Shown: positions 24,010-32,878, numbered from the stretch's first letter. The stretch is DNA of 48,755 bases from Actinomyces sp. (GCA_018375675.1 JAHACW010000012.1:1-48755), one strand, 5' to 3'. Numbers and translations are program-made. The notes: generated by a model from the letters alone, not told the origin.

Positions 24010-24702
24010 TTAGAAGACGCCGGAGACCCAGTCGGCCAGGGTCTTGCAGGTGGAGGCCAGCTCGCCCTCGTGGGCGTCGTAGCCGGCGACGATGTCCTCG
24101 GTGTCAACGTCCTCGTTGTTCACAGCCCACACGGTCGCGGTCTCGCGCGTGACCTCCGGGTGGAATTGGACGCCCAGGGCGGTGCCGTAGGAGAAGATCT
24201 GCGTGTACTTGTCCGAGCGCGCCCACTCGCGCGCGCCGTGGGGGAGTTCCACGATGGCGTCACCATGGTCGGCGAACACCGTGTGGGTCGAGGCCAGGGC
24301 CATGCGCAGGGGGACGGCTCCACCGCCGCCCGCCTGGTCGTTCGTGCCCCAGGCCAGGGAGATGACGCCGTATTCGGGGCCCGCCGGGTCAGCGACGCTG
24401 ACGCGCCCGCCGAAGGTCGCGGCGATCAGCTGGGCGCCCAGGCAAATGCCGAGCACCCGGATGTGTGCGGCCACGCAGCGGCGCACGAGCTCACGTTCGG
24501 CTTCCAGCCACGGCCAGGCCTCGTCGTCGTAGGCGTTCGCCCGGCCACCCAACAGGATGAGGGCATCCGGCAGGGGAGCGGCCGCCAGGTCCTGGAGGCG
24601 CTGCGGGTCCTCCCAGGCGCGCACCACCTCGTGACCGCCGAGGAAGGCGGACAACTGACCCACCGGAACGATCGGGTCGTTTTGAATCACGAGGATGTTC
24701 AT
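24010..24702 (-). CDS. Class I glutamine amidotransferase family protein
   Basis: 230-residue stand-alone GATase1 domain. The catalytic triad is visible: nucleophile Cys in GICLGAQLIAA, His and Glu in GVQFHPEVT. ALILLGGRANAYDDEAWPWL forms the oxyanion-side loop. It resembles GuaA-like or YfeJ-type amidotransferases that lack a synthetase partner; no partner is adjacent, so the true substrate is unknown (a gamma-glutamyl hydrolase is possible). The ATG at 24702 is preceded by the leaderless -10 TACAAT. It shares no operon with the downstream ABC cassette, which ends 34 bp upstream of the ATG. Confidence 0.88.
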   Translation of the reverse strand: MNILVIQNDPIVPVGQLSAFLGGHEVVRAWEDPQRLQDLAAAPLPDALILLGGRANAYDDEAWPWLEAERELVRRCVAAHIRVLGICLGAQLIAATFGGRVSVADPAGPEYGVISLAWGTNDQAGGGGAVPLRMALASTHTVFADHGDAIVELPHGAREWARSDKYTQIFSYGTALGVQFHPEVTRETATVWAVNNEDVDTEDIVAGYDAHEGELASTCKTLADWVSGVF

Positions 24703-24708
24703 ACATCA

Positions 24709-24714
24709 ATTGTA
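24709..24714 (-). promoter_or_regulatory. -10 element of the amidotransferase gene, leaderless type
   Basis: TACAAT on the minus strand, then TGATGT, then the ATG at 24702. It sits in the short gap after the ABC permease stop. Confidence 0.6.
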
Positions 24715-24735
24715 GTCGCGATCACGCGCCGGTAC

Positions 24736-25809
24736 CTATCGGCCCTTGAAGAACGTGAACAGCTGGCGCTCGCGGATCATCAGGGAGGCAATCACGACAC
24801 CTATGAGCGTCCACGATGCGGCACAGATGCCCTCGGCTGCGACCAAACGGATGAGATCGGAGCGATCCCCGGGCGCCGCTCCGCTCAGTATCGTGAGGCA
24901 TATGCCGGAGGTGAGGACGCATGCGCCGCCCACCCACGCCACGGCCTCGAACAGTTGAAGGACTGTCGTATCCGACGTGCGGAGCCCAGCGTGCAGAGCC
25001 GAGGCGATCTCCAGGCGACGCCACCATGTGGCAGCGGCCCCTAGGGCAGCACCGATTGCGCTCGCTGCGATCCACGCCCACCAGGTCGGCCTCTGTCGCA
25101 GTCGCCCCGCCGCGTCGAAGGTCGTCCCGCGCGTAGGGTTCATGGCCAGGACCTGGGTGTTCTGGTCGTCGCTTCCAACGAGGGCTGAGCGAGCCAAGGC
25201 ATCGACGTCGTCGCTGTGCGGCCAGGATTCGTACCAGCACTCATCGAAGGTTCCCGTCGCGGGCACGGGGGCGAGAGCCGCGTAGGCGTAGCCGGGACGA
25301 CGCCCATCGTTCTCGTCCCACGGGTAGGTGCCCGCCACCTCGGCCTGCCCGTGTGCGAGGGGGAGAAGGGCTCCTTGAGTGGTGCCGAGATCCTCAGCTA
25401 CCTGCTCAGGGAGCAGAATTCCCGTCGGATCGGCCGTTGTTGTCCCCAGGAGAGAGACGGTCCCGGGCGTGACCTCATACAGAGGTAGCGACGAGGCAGG
25501 AAGGGCGAGCGGGGACAAGCCGGATTCGACCGAGCGAACGGCTCCTGCACGCACCCCGGGGAGTCGCGACAGCGCATCGCAAGTGGCCCCGTCGATGCTG
25601 CCTTGCGCTTGGAGGACTCGCACCGATCCCAGATGAACACGAAAAGAGGCAGCCTCAACGCTGACGGAACGAAGAGAGAACGCATCGGCGCAGATGATGC
25701 CTCCGACCAGGGCGGTGGCCAGAACAGTCAGAATCCCGACGCGGGCCGTCCCGCTCAGGCAGTCCCTCCAGGCCTCGGACAGGAGTGCGCGCCACGAGAG
25801 TGTGCTCAT
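24736..25809 (-). CDS. ABC transporter permease, MacB/FtsX-like
   Basis: 357 residues with MacB topology: one N-terminal helix (GILTVLATALVGGIICADAF, residues about 24-43), an extracytoplasmic domain of about 190 residues, then three helices near residues 240-262, 283-310 and 320-345. It ends in a short basic tail. The ATG overlaps the ATPase stop (ATGA at 25809-25806), so it is the last gene of a four-gene minus-strand cassette. Such permeases act as mechanotransmission systems or peptide/drug exporters rather than classical channels. Substrate unknown. Confidence 0.78.
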   Translation of the reverse strand: MSTLSWRALLSEAWRDCLSGTARVGILTVLATALVGGIICADAFSLRSVSVEAASFRVHLGSVRVLQAQGSIDGATCDALSRLPGVRAGAVRSVESGLSPLALPASSLPLYEVTPGTVSLLGTTTADPTGILLPEQVAEDLGTTQGALLPLAHGQAEVAGTYPWDENDGRRPGYAYAALAPVPATGTFDECWYESWPHSDDVDALARSALVGSDDQNTQVLAMNPTRGTTFDAAGRLRQRPTWWAWIAASAIGAALGAAATWWRRLEIASALHAGLRTSDTTVLQLFEAVAWVGGACVLTSGICLTILSGAAPGDRSDLIRLVAAEGICAASWTLIGVVIASLMIRERQLFTFFKGR

Positions 25810-26441
25810 CGCTGCTCCTCCTCGTCCTGGAAGTGGGCGAGGTCAATGACGGCGTCGCACTGCGCGCGAATCGACGGATCGTGCGTCGCGATCACGACGC
25901 TCACCCCGTCCTCGCGCAGCGAACCGAGCGTGGAGGCGATGTCGCGCGCCGTGGACTGATCAAGCTGCGCGGTTGGTTCATCTACGAGGAGCAGGGTGGG
26001 GGCGCAAGCGAGCCCGCGCGCGAGGAGCACACGCTGACCCTCGCCACCCGACAGATCACGAAAAGAGCGCTCCGCGAGATGCGCCAGATTGAAAGCTTCG
26101 AGGAGCCGGTGTGCCTCCACATCGGCCTGTGCCCGACTCATGCCACGGGCCAACAGGGGCAGCGCGACGTGGTCAATCGCGCTGCGCGCGCGAACGCCAA
26201 ACGGGTTCTGGAAGACCCACGCAATGCGGGGGTTCTGCTCACCAGACGGACGGGGGACGCTGATCGTTCCCTCGGTCGGAGTCTCCCATCCCGCGATCAG
26301 TGACAGCAGCGTTGATTTGCCAGAACCGGACGGGCCGATGATGGCGGTGAGGGCACCGTCCTCGCAGCGGGCGCTCAGATGGCGAAAGAGCCACGGGCTT
26401 GCGGCGAACTTGTGCCCGACGTTGTCTAGCTCGACGGACAT
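25806..26441 (-). CDS. ABC transporter ATP-binding protein, MacB/LolD-like
   Basis: 211 residues from the ATG at 26441; upstream in-frame codons overlap the fusion-protein gene and are not conserved-looking. Walker A is GPSGSGKST, the Q-loop region IAWVFQNPFGVR, signature LSGGEGQRVLLARGLA, Walker B LLLVDEPTAQLD, switch His in IATHDPS. It is a compact stand-alone ATPase of the MacB/LolD class. The start lies 16 bp inside the upstream fusion-protein gene and the stop overlaps the permease start, so it is tightly coupled at both ends. Confidence 0.88.
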   Translation of the reverse strand: MSVELDNVGHKFAASPWLFRHLSARCEDGALTAIIGPSGSGKSTLLSLIAGWETPTEGTISVPRPSGEQNPRIAWVFQNPFGVRARSAIDHVALPLLARGMSRAQADVEAHRLLEAFNLAHLAERSFRDLSGGEGQRVLLARGLACAPTLLLVDEPTAQLDQSTARDIASTLGSLREDGVSVVIATHDPSIRAQCDAVIDLAHFQDEEEQR

Positions 26442-27469
26442 GAGCGTCCCTCGACTGCGGTGTCGACTGCGGAGAGCGGGGTAGCTGGCAGGACGTAGGT
26501 TCGGCCAAGCTGGGAAGAAACGATGGAGACGGGAATCGGCGTGCCGCTTGCAAAGACGCACGCGTTCGTCGCGTCTCCGATCACTGAGGGCGGCGGGACG
26601 ACCGTGACGGTGATGGGGGCGGCGAGCTTCCAGGAGACGGGCAGCTGAACGGGTCCATCGCCGCTCGGGGCGGAACGGACGAAAGTCGCGTATTCGCTGG
26701 AGGACAGGATCGTCGCCGTCAGTGTGGGATCGGTGATGACGCCGTCAGCGGGAACGGGGTAGTCCGTGTCCCCCAGGGTGATGACGTGGTCCGCGGGATA
26801 GGCGTCCGGTGGGACTGAGAGGCGCAAGGCGTCGCGGGAGTCCTCAAGGGTGAGGAGAACCGTCTGCGTATCGACGCTGTCACCCAGGCGAACGGGAACC
26901 GACGAGGGGGTGACGGTCGGCGCGGGAATCCACAGGACGTGAGAGGCCTCGATACGGGAGGGGACACCTCCAGCTCCGTCGCTCACGCCCATTGCCGAGG
27001 CCAGGGCCGCTCGCGTGGAGGCCGTGACCCGCTGAGATTCCGCGGGAGCCGCATACCCGAGCCGAGCAAGCTCAGCGTTCAGGGCCGCAATGTCTGGTCC
27101 GGTCGCTCCATCCACCACGTCCTGATAGAGAGGAGTGGACAGGGCTAAGGCAAGAAGGGGCAGCCCGTCGATCTCGCAGGGAATAGAACCTGACGTGATG
27201 GGAGTTCCCGGTGCTGCCTGGAGGGCCGTGATGCGCCCGGCGATGGGGGAGGTAAGTTCGTGAGGCGAGGCCGGGGGAATCGTGAGGGTGAGGGAGCGCG
27301 TATCGGTGAACTCGCGGGTGGTGACGGGGACCGTCGACGGAGCAGATGACGAGGCCAGCGAGGCCGGGGTGGGAGGCGAGGCAATGAGGATACCCGCGCT
27401 GACCCCACCCGCACCGGCGATGAGAGCGACAAATGCGGTGAGAGCGAGCCAGCGGCGAGAAGATGCCAT
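26426..27469 (-). CDS. Membrane-fusion/peptidoglycan-binding-like periplasmic adaptor
   Basis: 347 residues. An N-terminal signal-anchor (residues about 7-30) leads into an exported Ser/Thr/Pro-rich region. SPIAGRITAL...GTPITSG looks like the first half of a lipoyl/hybrid motif. DVVDGATGPDIAALNAELARLGY resembles a peptidoglycan-binding-1 repeat inserted in the hairpin position, and RLGDSVDTQTVLLTLED would be the returning half. This layout is typical of the adaptor proteins paired with MacB-type ABC systems in actinobacteria. CAGGAG lies 6 nt before the ATG. It lies 24 bp after the lipoprotein gene. Confidence 0.75.
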   Translation of the reverse strand: MASSRRWLALTAFVALIAGAGGVSAGILIASPPTPASLASSSAPSTVPVTTREFTDTRSLTLTIPPASPHELTSPIAGRITALQAAPGTPITSGSIPCEIDGLPLLALALSTPLYQDVVDGATGPDIAALNAELARLGYAAPAESQRVTASTRAALASAMGVSDGAGGVPSRIEASHVLWIPAPTVTPSSVPVRLGDSVDTQTVLLTLEDSRDALRLSVPPDAYPADHVITLGDTDYPVPADGVITDPTLTATILSSSEYATFVRSAPSGDGPVQLPVSWKLAAPITVTVVPPPSVIGDATNACVFASGTPIPVSIVSSQLGRTYVLPATPLSAVDTAVEGRSCPSS

Positions 27470-27493
27470 CTCAACTCCTGAGGGTGGTTGTGG

Positions 27494-28117
27494 TCATTTG
27501 CTGGGGTCGCCGAGGCATCGGTGCAAAATGTCGGGACCCTGGGATGGGTCGATGAAAGGCAGTGCGCTGTCGAGAGGTGTTCCGCTCTCGACAGCGCGCG
27601 CGAACTCTTGGGCCGTGAAGGACGGCTCAACCGCCTTATTACGGATCAAACACTGCGTGAACAGCTCGTTGAAATCCCGGTGATCCGGGTTGACTCGCAT
27701 GTCGAACTCGAGCGCCTCGATGATCGGCTGACCGGCATCGATGGAACAGGCGTGGACGAATTCTTCTTGCTGTTCCTCAGATATGGAGGAGCCAACCGGC
27801 TGATCGGGGACGCTCAGCTCGCCGCTTGGGCCAAACGATGCGCCGGTGACGCCCTTGTCCGTCAGGCAGCTCAGCACGCGCTGACGCATGTCCTGGAGTT
27901 CGGCCTCGCTGATGGCAGAGTCGGCGAGGACAGATTGGACGAACTCGTTGGACGCCCACTCATTGCGCGCCTGCTCAATGTCGGCCGCCCACGGCCCCTC
28001 CGCCGCGGGCGTGGTCTGTTGGCAGCCACACGCCGTGGCGACGATGACAAGCGCGGCAGCGACCAAACCAACGCGCGAACGGATGGAGTACGTGCCCTCC
28101 CTGGTGTTTGCTCCCAT
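27494..28117 (-). CDS. Predicted lipoprotein of unknown function, first gene of the ABC cassette
   Basis: 207 residues. An N-terminal Arg-containing stretch and hydrophobic segment (VGLVAAALVIVATAC) end in a plausible lipobox cysteine (C30). The mature part is acidic and contains four further cysteines spaced through it (VLSCL, VHACS, FTQCL, LHRCL), suggesting two disulfides outside the cell. I recognise no family. Good ribosome site GAGGGAG before the ATG at 28117. As the promoter-proximal gene of the adaptor-ATPase-permease cassette it may be the substrate-capture or sensor component. Confidence 0.72.
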   Translation of the reverse strand: MGANTREGTYSIRSRVGLVAAALVIVATACGCQQTTPAAEGPWAADIEQARNEWASNEFVQSVLADSAISEAELQDMRQRVLSCLTDKGVTGASFGPSGELSVPDQPVGSSISEEQQEEFVHACSIDAGQPIIEALEFDMRVNPDHRDFNELFTQCLIRNKAVEPSFTAQEFARAVESGTPLDSALPFIDPSQGPDILHRCLGDPSK

Positions 28118-28442
28118 GATGTTCTCCCTCGAACAGCCTTGACAATGGGTGCTTACTTCCAGAATAACGAAGAAAGGGCTCCGTTTTCCGCATGATGGAG
28201 AAATGAATTGAGATGGGGATGATCAGATGACCCTAAACGCGCCGCAGCCCCCAATCCCGGAACCCGACGCGGCGTGCGATCCCCACCGCGGCGAGCCGAC
28301 CCGGAAACGGGGGCTGCAACACACCATCCATTGTGTGACGCCAAGCTCAAAAAACAGGGAGCTTTGGCTGAGAAAACCCTGGGAAAAGCGCGCGGGGTGG
28401 ATACTCATCCACCCCGCGCGCCCCAAGCTAGCAATCAGGCGA
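28118..28442. other. Gene-free region between the lipoprotein cassette and the MetE-like gene
   Basis: No credible gene. The first 80 bp form the lipoprotein upstream region (TATTCT at about 28165-28170 on the minus strand is a possible -10). At 28244-28252 and 28309-28317 GCAGCCCCC/GGGGGCTGC forms a long-range inverted repeat enclosing GC-rich, foldable sequence, followed by CACAC/GTGTG (28320-28337). The terminator of the MetE-like gene occupies 28388-28421. Confidence 0.5.
28384..28421 (-). terminator. Terminator of the MetE-like gene
   Basis: A perfect 15-bp stem, 28388-28402 with 28407-28421, and a 4-nt loop; on the minus strand TTTT follows (28387-28384). It lies 21 bp after the stop. 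Confidence 0.92.
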
Positions 28443-29636
28443 TCACTTCGATGCGAGACGAGCGCCCTCGGCAAGAGCCTCGAGCTTCGCCCACGCAATC
28501 GACGGGTAGATGCGGCCGCCCAGGCCACAGTCCGTCGACGCCACGACACGCTCGTCGCCCACAATGTCCGCGAACTGGCGGATACGCTGAGCCACCAGCT
28601 CCGGGTGCTCCACAACGTTCGTCGAATGCGACACGACGCCCGGGATCAGGTACTTACCCTCAGGCAGTTCGATGTCGCGCCAGATCGTCCACTCGTGCGC
28701 GTGGCGAGCATTCGCCGCCTCGAACGTCAGGCCGTTCGCATTCACGAGCAGGGCCAGATCCACAATGTCCTTGAACGGGATATCCGTCGTGTGCGGGCCG
28801 TGCCACGAACCCCAGCACACGTGGAAACGCACCAGAGACGGGTCAATGCCCTCCAGTGCGTGGTTCAGCGCGTCAATACGCACGCGCGAGAACGCGCGGT
28901 AATCCTCAACAGAGGGCTCCGGGTTCATCTGATCCCAGCCCTCCGCGATATCCGGCGCGTCAATCTGCACCGTCAGGCCCGCGTCCGTAATGCGCTTGTA
29001 CTCCTCGCGCAGCACATCCGCGCACGCCCACACCACGGCCTCGTCGTCCTCGTAGAACGCATTAGCCACGCGAGCCGCCGAACCCGGCGAAATCGCCGCC
29101 ACGAAACCATCCGACACGGGCTTGCCCGCCGCCTCCAGCGCGTGCTTCGTACCCGTGATATCGCGCTCCACGGCCTCGGCACCGATATAGGTCAGCTCAC
29201 CCGTGATCGTCGGGAACGCGATCGGGTTGCGGTTCACAATGTGAATACCCGAATCCGGATCCGCGTACGCGTCCGCGAAACGCTGCCAGTCGCGGCGCTC
29301 AGCGAACGACGAGAAAGACAGGCGACCGTCACGGCCAGCCGGGGGCCGCACATCAAAACGCTGCACGTCCTCAAAGGACAGCCCACCGAAACGCGAGAAG
29401 GAATACGTCCACCAAGCGCCGTAATCAACCGTGTCGATCATCGCGTGACCGTATTCGCCGTCGTTGACGATATCCAGGCCAATCTCAGCCTGACGCTTCA
29501 CAACGCCGTCAACCTGATCCTGCAGCAGCGACGTAAAGTCAGCCTCGCCGAGCGAACCCTCACGGCGCGCACGATTCGCCTCGATCAGCTCGGGGGTACG
29601 GGGCAGGGAACCAACATGAGTGGTGCGAATGGTCAT
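28443..29636 (-). CDS. Single-domain cobalamin-independent methionine synthase-like protein (MetE C-terminal family)
   Basis: 397 residues, corresponding only to the catalytic (C-terminal) barrel of MetE, like Bacillus YxjG/YxjH. It opens with TTHVGSLPRTPEL. Likely zinc ligands are His and Cys in RFHVCWGSWHGPH, Glu in FEAANARHAHEW, and Cys in STDCGLGGRIYPS. It probably transfers a methyl group to homocysteine or a related thiol; the methyl donor is unknown because the folate-binding N-terminal domain is missing. AAAGGA lies before the ATG at 29636. It is divergent from ilvD. An internal copy of the dispersed 13-mer lies at 29033-29045. Confidence 0.9.
   Translation of the reverse strand: MTIRTTHVGSLPRTPELIEANRARREGSLGEADFTSLLQDQVDGVVKRQAEIGLDIVNDGEYGHAMIDTVDYGAWWTYSFSRFGGLSFEDVQRFDVRPPAGRDGRLSFSSFAERRDWQRFADAYADPDSGIHIVNRNPIAFPTITGELTYIGAEAVERDITGTKHALEAAGKPVSDGFVAAISPGSAARVANAFYEDDEAVVWACADVLREEYKRITDAGLTVQIDAPDIAEGWDQMNPEPSVEDYRAFSRVRIDALNHALEGIDPSLVRFHVCWGSWHGPHTTDIPFKDIVDLALLVNANGLTFEAANARHAHEWTIWRDIELPEGKYLIPGVVSHSTNVVEHPELVAQRIRQFADIVGDERVVASTDCGLGGRIYPSIAWAKLEALAEGARLASK
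29033..29045 (+). repeat. Copy of the dispersed 13-mer inside the MetE-like gene
   Basis: CCACGGCCTCGTC; on the coding (minus) strand its core reads GAC-GAG-GCC (Asp-Glu-Ala), a codon combination common in this genome, so chance is possible for the core. Confidence 0.7.
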
Positions 29637-29957
29637 CGCAGTCCTTTCTCTTCACTGTGCCCTCAGCCTACGTTTCGCGCGTCGAGAACGAGGCCGAATG
29701 TCCGAAGCGTGACCAATGCGATCAACCACTCATCTACAAGACGCTAATTCACGCACGCACCCCTTGCGTTTTCCTTGCAATCACGCCCACAAGCGTCCAC
29801 CCACTGACACGGCGGCCCACTCACCACAGCCCCCGAAATACCGCGCGAAAACCACCCCCACCCAGCCCCGGCCTCGTCCATGAGACGAAACCCGCACGGA
29901 AACGCAGCGCTCACACTCCTACTGTGGAGTCATTACAAGGCAAAAGAAAGGCACATC
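29637..29957. other. Divergent upstream region of the MetE-like gene and ilvD
   Basis: No gene. On the minus strand TAGGCT (29670-29665) is a good -10 for the MetE-like gene with a leader of about 22 nt. On the plus strand TACTGT (29920-29925) may serve ilvD. The middle, 29740-29870, is strikingly C/A-rich on the plus strand. A solitary 13-mer copy lies at 29866-29878. I see no SAM riboswitch or leader-peptide attenuator. Confidence 0.5.
29866..29878 (+). repeat. Solitary copy of the dispersed 13-mer upstream of ilvD
   Basis: CCCCGGCCTCGTC, 80 bp before the ilvD start and without an inverted partner, so here it is not a terminator. Confidence 0.85.
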
Positions 29958-31805
29958 ATGAGTCGCCCGCTGCGCTCGGCAACATCCACCCAAGGCCGAA
30001 ACATGGCCGGAGCACGCGCCCTGTGGCGCGCCACCGGCATGACGGACGGCGACTTCGGCAAGCCGATCATCGCCATCGCCAACTCCTTCACCCAGTTCGT
30101 CCCCGGCCACGTGCACCTGAAGAACATGGGCGACCTCGTCGCCGGAGCCATCGAAGCAGCCGGCGGCGTCGCCAAGGAATTCAACACGATCGCCGTCGAC
30201 GACGGCATCGCCATGGGCCACGACGGCATGCTCTACTCCCTGCCCAGCCGCGACCTCATCGCCGACAGCGTCGAAACCATGGTCAACGCGCACCGCGCCG
30301 ACGCCCTCGTGTGCATCTCCAACTGCGACAAGATCACCCCCGGCATGCTCCTGGCCGCCATGCGCCTGAACATCCCCACCATCTTCGTCTCCGGCGGCCC
30401 CATGGAATCCGGCGCCGCCGTCGACGGCGTCGTCGAACACCGCCTCGACCTCATCGACGCCATGGTCATGGCCGTCGACGACTCCGTCAGCGACAACCAG
30501 CTGGCCAGCATCGAAGCCAACGCGTGCCCCACCTGCGGCTCCTGCGCCGGCATGTTCACCGCGAACTCCATGAACTGCCTCAACGAGGCCATCGGCCTGG
30601 CCCTGCCCGGCAACGGCACCACCCTGGCCACCCAGATCGAACGCAAGAAGCTCTTTACCGAGGCCGGCGCGCGCATCGTCGACATGTGCCGCGCCTACTA
30701 CGACAACGAGGACGACTCCGTCCTGCCGCGCTCCATCGCCACCAAGGCCGCCTTCGAGAATGCCATGAGCCTGGACGTGGCCATGGGCGGTTCCACCAAC
30801 ACCGTCCTGCACATCCTCGCTATCGCCAACGAGGCCGGCGTCGACTTCACGCTCGACGACATCGACGCGATCTCGCGCCGCGTGCCCTGTCTGTGCAAGG
30901 TGGCACCCAACTCCACGACCTACCACATCGAGCACGTCCACCGCGCCGGCGGCATCCCCGCCCTGCTCGGCGAGCTCGACAGCGCCGGCCTGCTCAACCG
31001 CGACGTCCACTCCGTCCACTCCGACAACCTGGAGAACTGGCTGGGCGCGTGGGATGTGCGCAGCGGGAGCGCCACCGACGAGGCCAAGCACCGCTTCCTC
31101 GCCGCCCCCGGCGGCGTGCGCACCACCCAGGCCTTCTCGACCGCCAACCTCTTCGAGTCCCTCGACACCGACTCTGAGGCCGGCTGCATCCGCTCCGTCG
31201 AGCACGCCTACACGAAGGACGGCGGCCTCGCGGTCCTCTACGGCAACATCGCCGCCAACGGCGCGATCATCAAGTCTGCCGGCATCGACGAGTCCCTCTT
31301 CCACTTCGTCGGCAAGGCCTTTGTCGTCGAATCCCAGGAGGAAGCCGTCGAGGCCATCCTCAGCAAGCAAGTCAAGGAAGGCGACGTCGTCGTCATCCAG
31401 TACGAGGGCCCCAAGGGTGGCCCCGGCATGCAGGAAATGCTCTACCCGACCTCCTACCTCAAGGGCCTGGGCCTGGGCAAGAAGTGCGCCCTCATCACCG
31501 ACGGCCGCTTCTCCGGTGGCACGTCCGGCATTTCCATCGGTCACATCTCGCCCGAGGCCGCAGCCGGCGGCGCGATCGGCCTCGTGCGCACCGGCGACGA
31601 GATCGAAATCGACGTCAACAACCGTGTCCTGCGCGCGAACGTGAGCGACGAGGAGCTCGAGCGCCGCCGCGCCGAAAAGGGCGCCGCCCCGTGGAAGCCC
31701 TCCAAGGCTCGCGCCCGCCAGGTCTCTGACGCCCTGCGCGTCTACGGCATGCTCGCCGCCTCCGCCGACAAGGGCGGCGTGCGCGTCCTGCCCGACTGGG
31801 CGTGA
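29958..31805 (+). CDS. ilvD: Dihydroxy-acid dehydratase
   Basis: Iron-sulfur dehydratase producing the 2-oxoacid precursors of Val, Leu and Ile. 615 residues, full length. Cluster cysteines lie in [10 protein letters not shown] and [43 protein letters not shown] and [22 protein letters not shown] are family landmarks. The ATG at 29958 follows AAAGAAAGG; the in-frame ATG at 29880 lies in a C/A-rich non-coding stretch. Its product feeds IlvE, encoded at 15728-16876. lplA starts 23 bp after the stop with its own promoter. Confidence 0.97.
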   Translation: MSRPLRSATSTQGRNMAGARALWRATGMTDGDFGKPIIAIANSFTQFVPGHVHLKNMGDLVAGAIEAAGGVAKEFNTIAVDDGIAMGHDGMLYSLPSRDLIADSVETMVNAHRADALVCISNCDKITPGMLLAAMRLNIPTIFVSGGPMESGAAVDGVVEHRLDLIDAMVMAVDDSVSDNQLASIEANACPTCGSCAGMFTANSMNCLNEAIGLALPGNGTTLATQIERKKLFTEAGARIVDMCRAYYDNEDDSVLPRSIATKAAFENAMSLDVAMGGSTNTVLHILAIANEAGVDFTLDDIDAISRRVPCLCKVAPNSTTYHIEHVHRAGGIPALLGELDSAGLLNRDVHSVHSDNLENWLGAWDVRSGSATDEAKHRFLAAPGGVRTTQAFSTANLFESLDTDSEAGCIRSVEHAYTKDGGLAVLYGNIAANGAIIKSAGIDESLFHFVGKAFVVESQEEAVEAILSKQVKEGDVVVIQYEGPKGGPGMQEMLYPTSYLKGLGLGKKCALITDGRFSGGTSGISIGHISPEAAAGGAIGLVRTGDEIEIDVNNRVLRANVSDEELERRRAEKGAAPWKPSKARARQVSDALRVYGMLAASADKGGVRVLPDWA

Positions 31806-31815
31806 GCGAAGCGCC

Positions 31816-31821
31816 TACAAT
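31816..31821 (+). promoter_or_regulatory. -10 element of lplA, leaderless type
   Basis: TACAAT, then 7 nt, then the ATG at 31829. It decides that start over the GTG at 31802, which overlaps the ilvD stop. Confidence 0.6.
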
Positions 31822-31828
31822 CGTGGGC

Positions 31829-32878
31829 ATGCATGGAGAGTACAAAGTCCCCGGAGGAAAGCTCGTCGTCGTCGACACCGACGTGGAGGAGGATCGCCTC
31901 GCGCGCGTGAGCGTGTCCGGCGACTTCTTCCTCGACCCCGACGACGCGCTCACCCGGATCACCGCGTCCCTCGAAGGGGCCCCGGCCTCGTCGAGCGCGA
32001 AGGATCTGGCCGCGCGCGTGGAGGGAGCCCTCCACGAGGGCGACACCCTCATGGGCGTGACCCCCGAAGCCGTCGGCATCGCCGTACGCCGCGCGCTGGG
32101 CGCCGCCCTGTCGTGGGACGACATTGACTTCGACGTCATCCACGGCCCCGTCGTCGACCCGATGATCAACGTCGCCATGGACGAAACCCTGGTCGAAGAC
32201 GTGGCCGCGGGGCGCCGCAAGCCCTTCATGCGCCTGTGGGAGTGGAACGGCCCCCAGGTCGTCATCGGCTCCTTCCAGTCCTACCAAAACGAAATCCAGC
32301 AGGACGGCGTGGATCGATACGGCATCACCGTGTCGCGGCGCGTCACCGGCGGCGGCGCCATGTTCATGGAGCCCGGCAACTGCATCACCTACTCGCTCGT
32401 CATCCCCACCGCCCTCGTGGAGGGAATGAGCTTCGAGCAGGCCTACCCCTACCTCGATCAGTGGGTCATGGAGGTCCTCGAAAAGCTGGGCATCAAGGCC
32501 AAGTACGTGCCGCTCAACGACATCGCCTCCGAGTTCGGCAAGATCGGTGGCGCCGCACAGAAGCGCTGGGCCAACGGCTACATGGTCCACCACGTGACCA
32601 TGGCCTACGACATCGACGCCATCAAGATGAACGAGGTCCTGCGCATCGGCATGGAGAAGATCCGCGACAAGGGCACCCGCAGCGCCGTCAAGCGCGTGGA
32701 CCCCATGCGCTCCCAGACCGGCATGGCGCGCGAAGAGATCCTGCAGGTGTTCTTCGATCACTTCAAGGAGAAGTACAACGCGAGCGTCGGTACCATCACC
32801 GAGGCGGATCTCGAGGTCGCGCGCAAGCGCTGTGAGACGAAGTTCGCGCGCGAGGAGTGGGTGCACCGCATCCCCTGA
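31829..32878 (+). CDS. lplA: Lipoate-protein ligase A family, accessory domain at the N-terminus
   Basis: Attaches lipoate to dehydrogenase and glycine-cleavage H proteins. 349 residues in an unusual order. Residues 1-85 (HGEYKVPGGKLVVV...SGDFFLDPDDAL) match the small accessory domain normally found at the C-terminus of LplA or as separate LplB. The catalytic BPL/LplA/LipB fold follows, with PFMRLWEWNGPQVVIGSFQS, SRRVTGGGAMFMEPGN and the lysine in FGKIGGAAQKRW. A 13-mer copy (31980-31992) falls in the accessory domain's non-conserved A-S-S-S stretch. Start chosen by the leaderless -10. Confidence 0.9.
   Translation: MHGEYKVPGGKLVVVDTDVEEDRLARVSVSGDFFLDPDDALTRITASLEGAPASSSAKDLAARVEGALHEGDTLMGVTPEAVGIAVRRALGAALSWDDIDFDVIHGPVVDPMINVAMDETLVEDVAAGRRKPFMRLWEWNGPQVVIGSFQSYQNEIQQDGVDRYGITVSRRVTGGGAMFMEPGNCITYSLVIPTALVEGMSFEQAYPYLDQWVMEVLEKLGIKAKYVPLNDIASEFGKIGGAAQKRWANGYMVHHVTMAYDIDAIKMNEVLRIGMEKIRDKGTRSAVKRVDPMRSQTGMAREEILQVFFDHFKEKYNASVGTITEADLEVARKRCETKFAREEWVHRIP
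31980..31992 (+). repeat. Copy of the dispersed 13-mer inside lplA
   Basis: CCCCGGCCTCGTC in the coding strand, encoding Pro-Ala-Ser-Ser in a variable segment. It is not the Asp-Glu-Ala reading, so codon bias alone does not explain it. Confidence 0.85.

Noticed and set aside
28227..29747. 506-codon plus-strand frame opposite the MetE-like gene
   Set aside because: It runs through a terminator and intergenic DNA, is Arg/His-rich, and the minus-strand MetE-like protein has clear zinc-site motifs.
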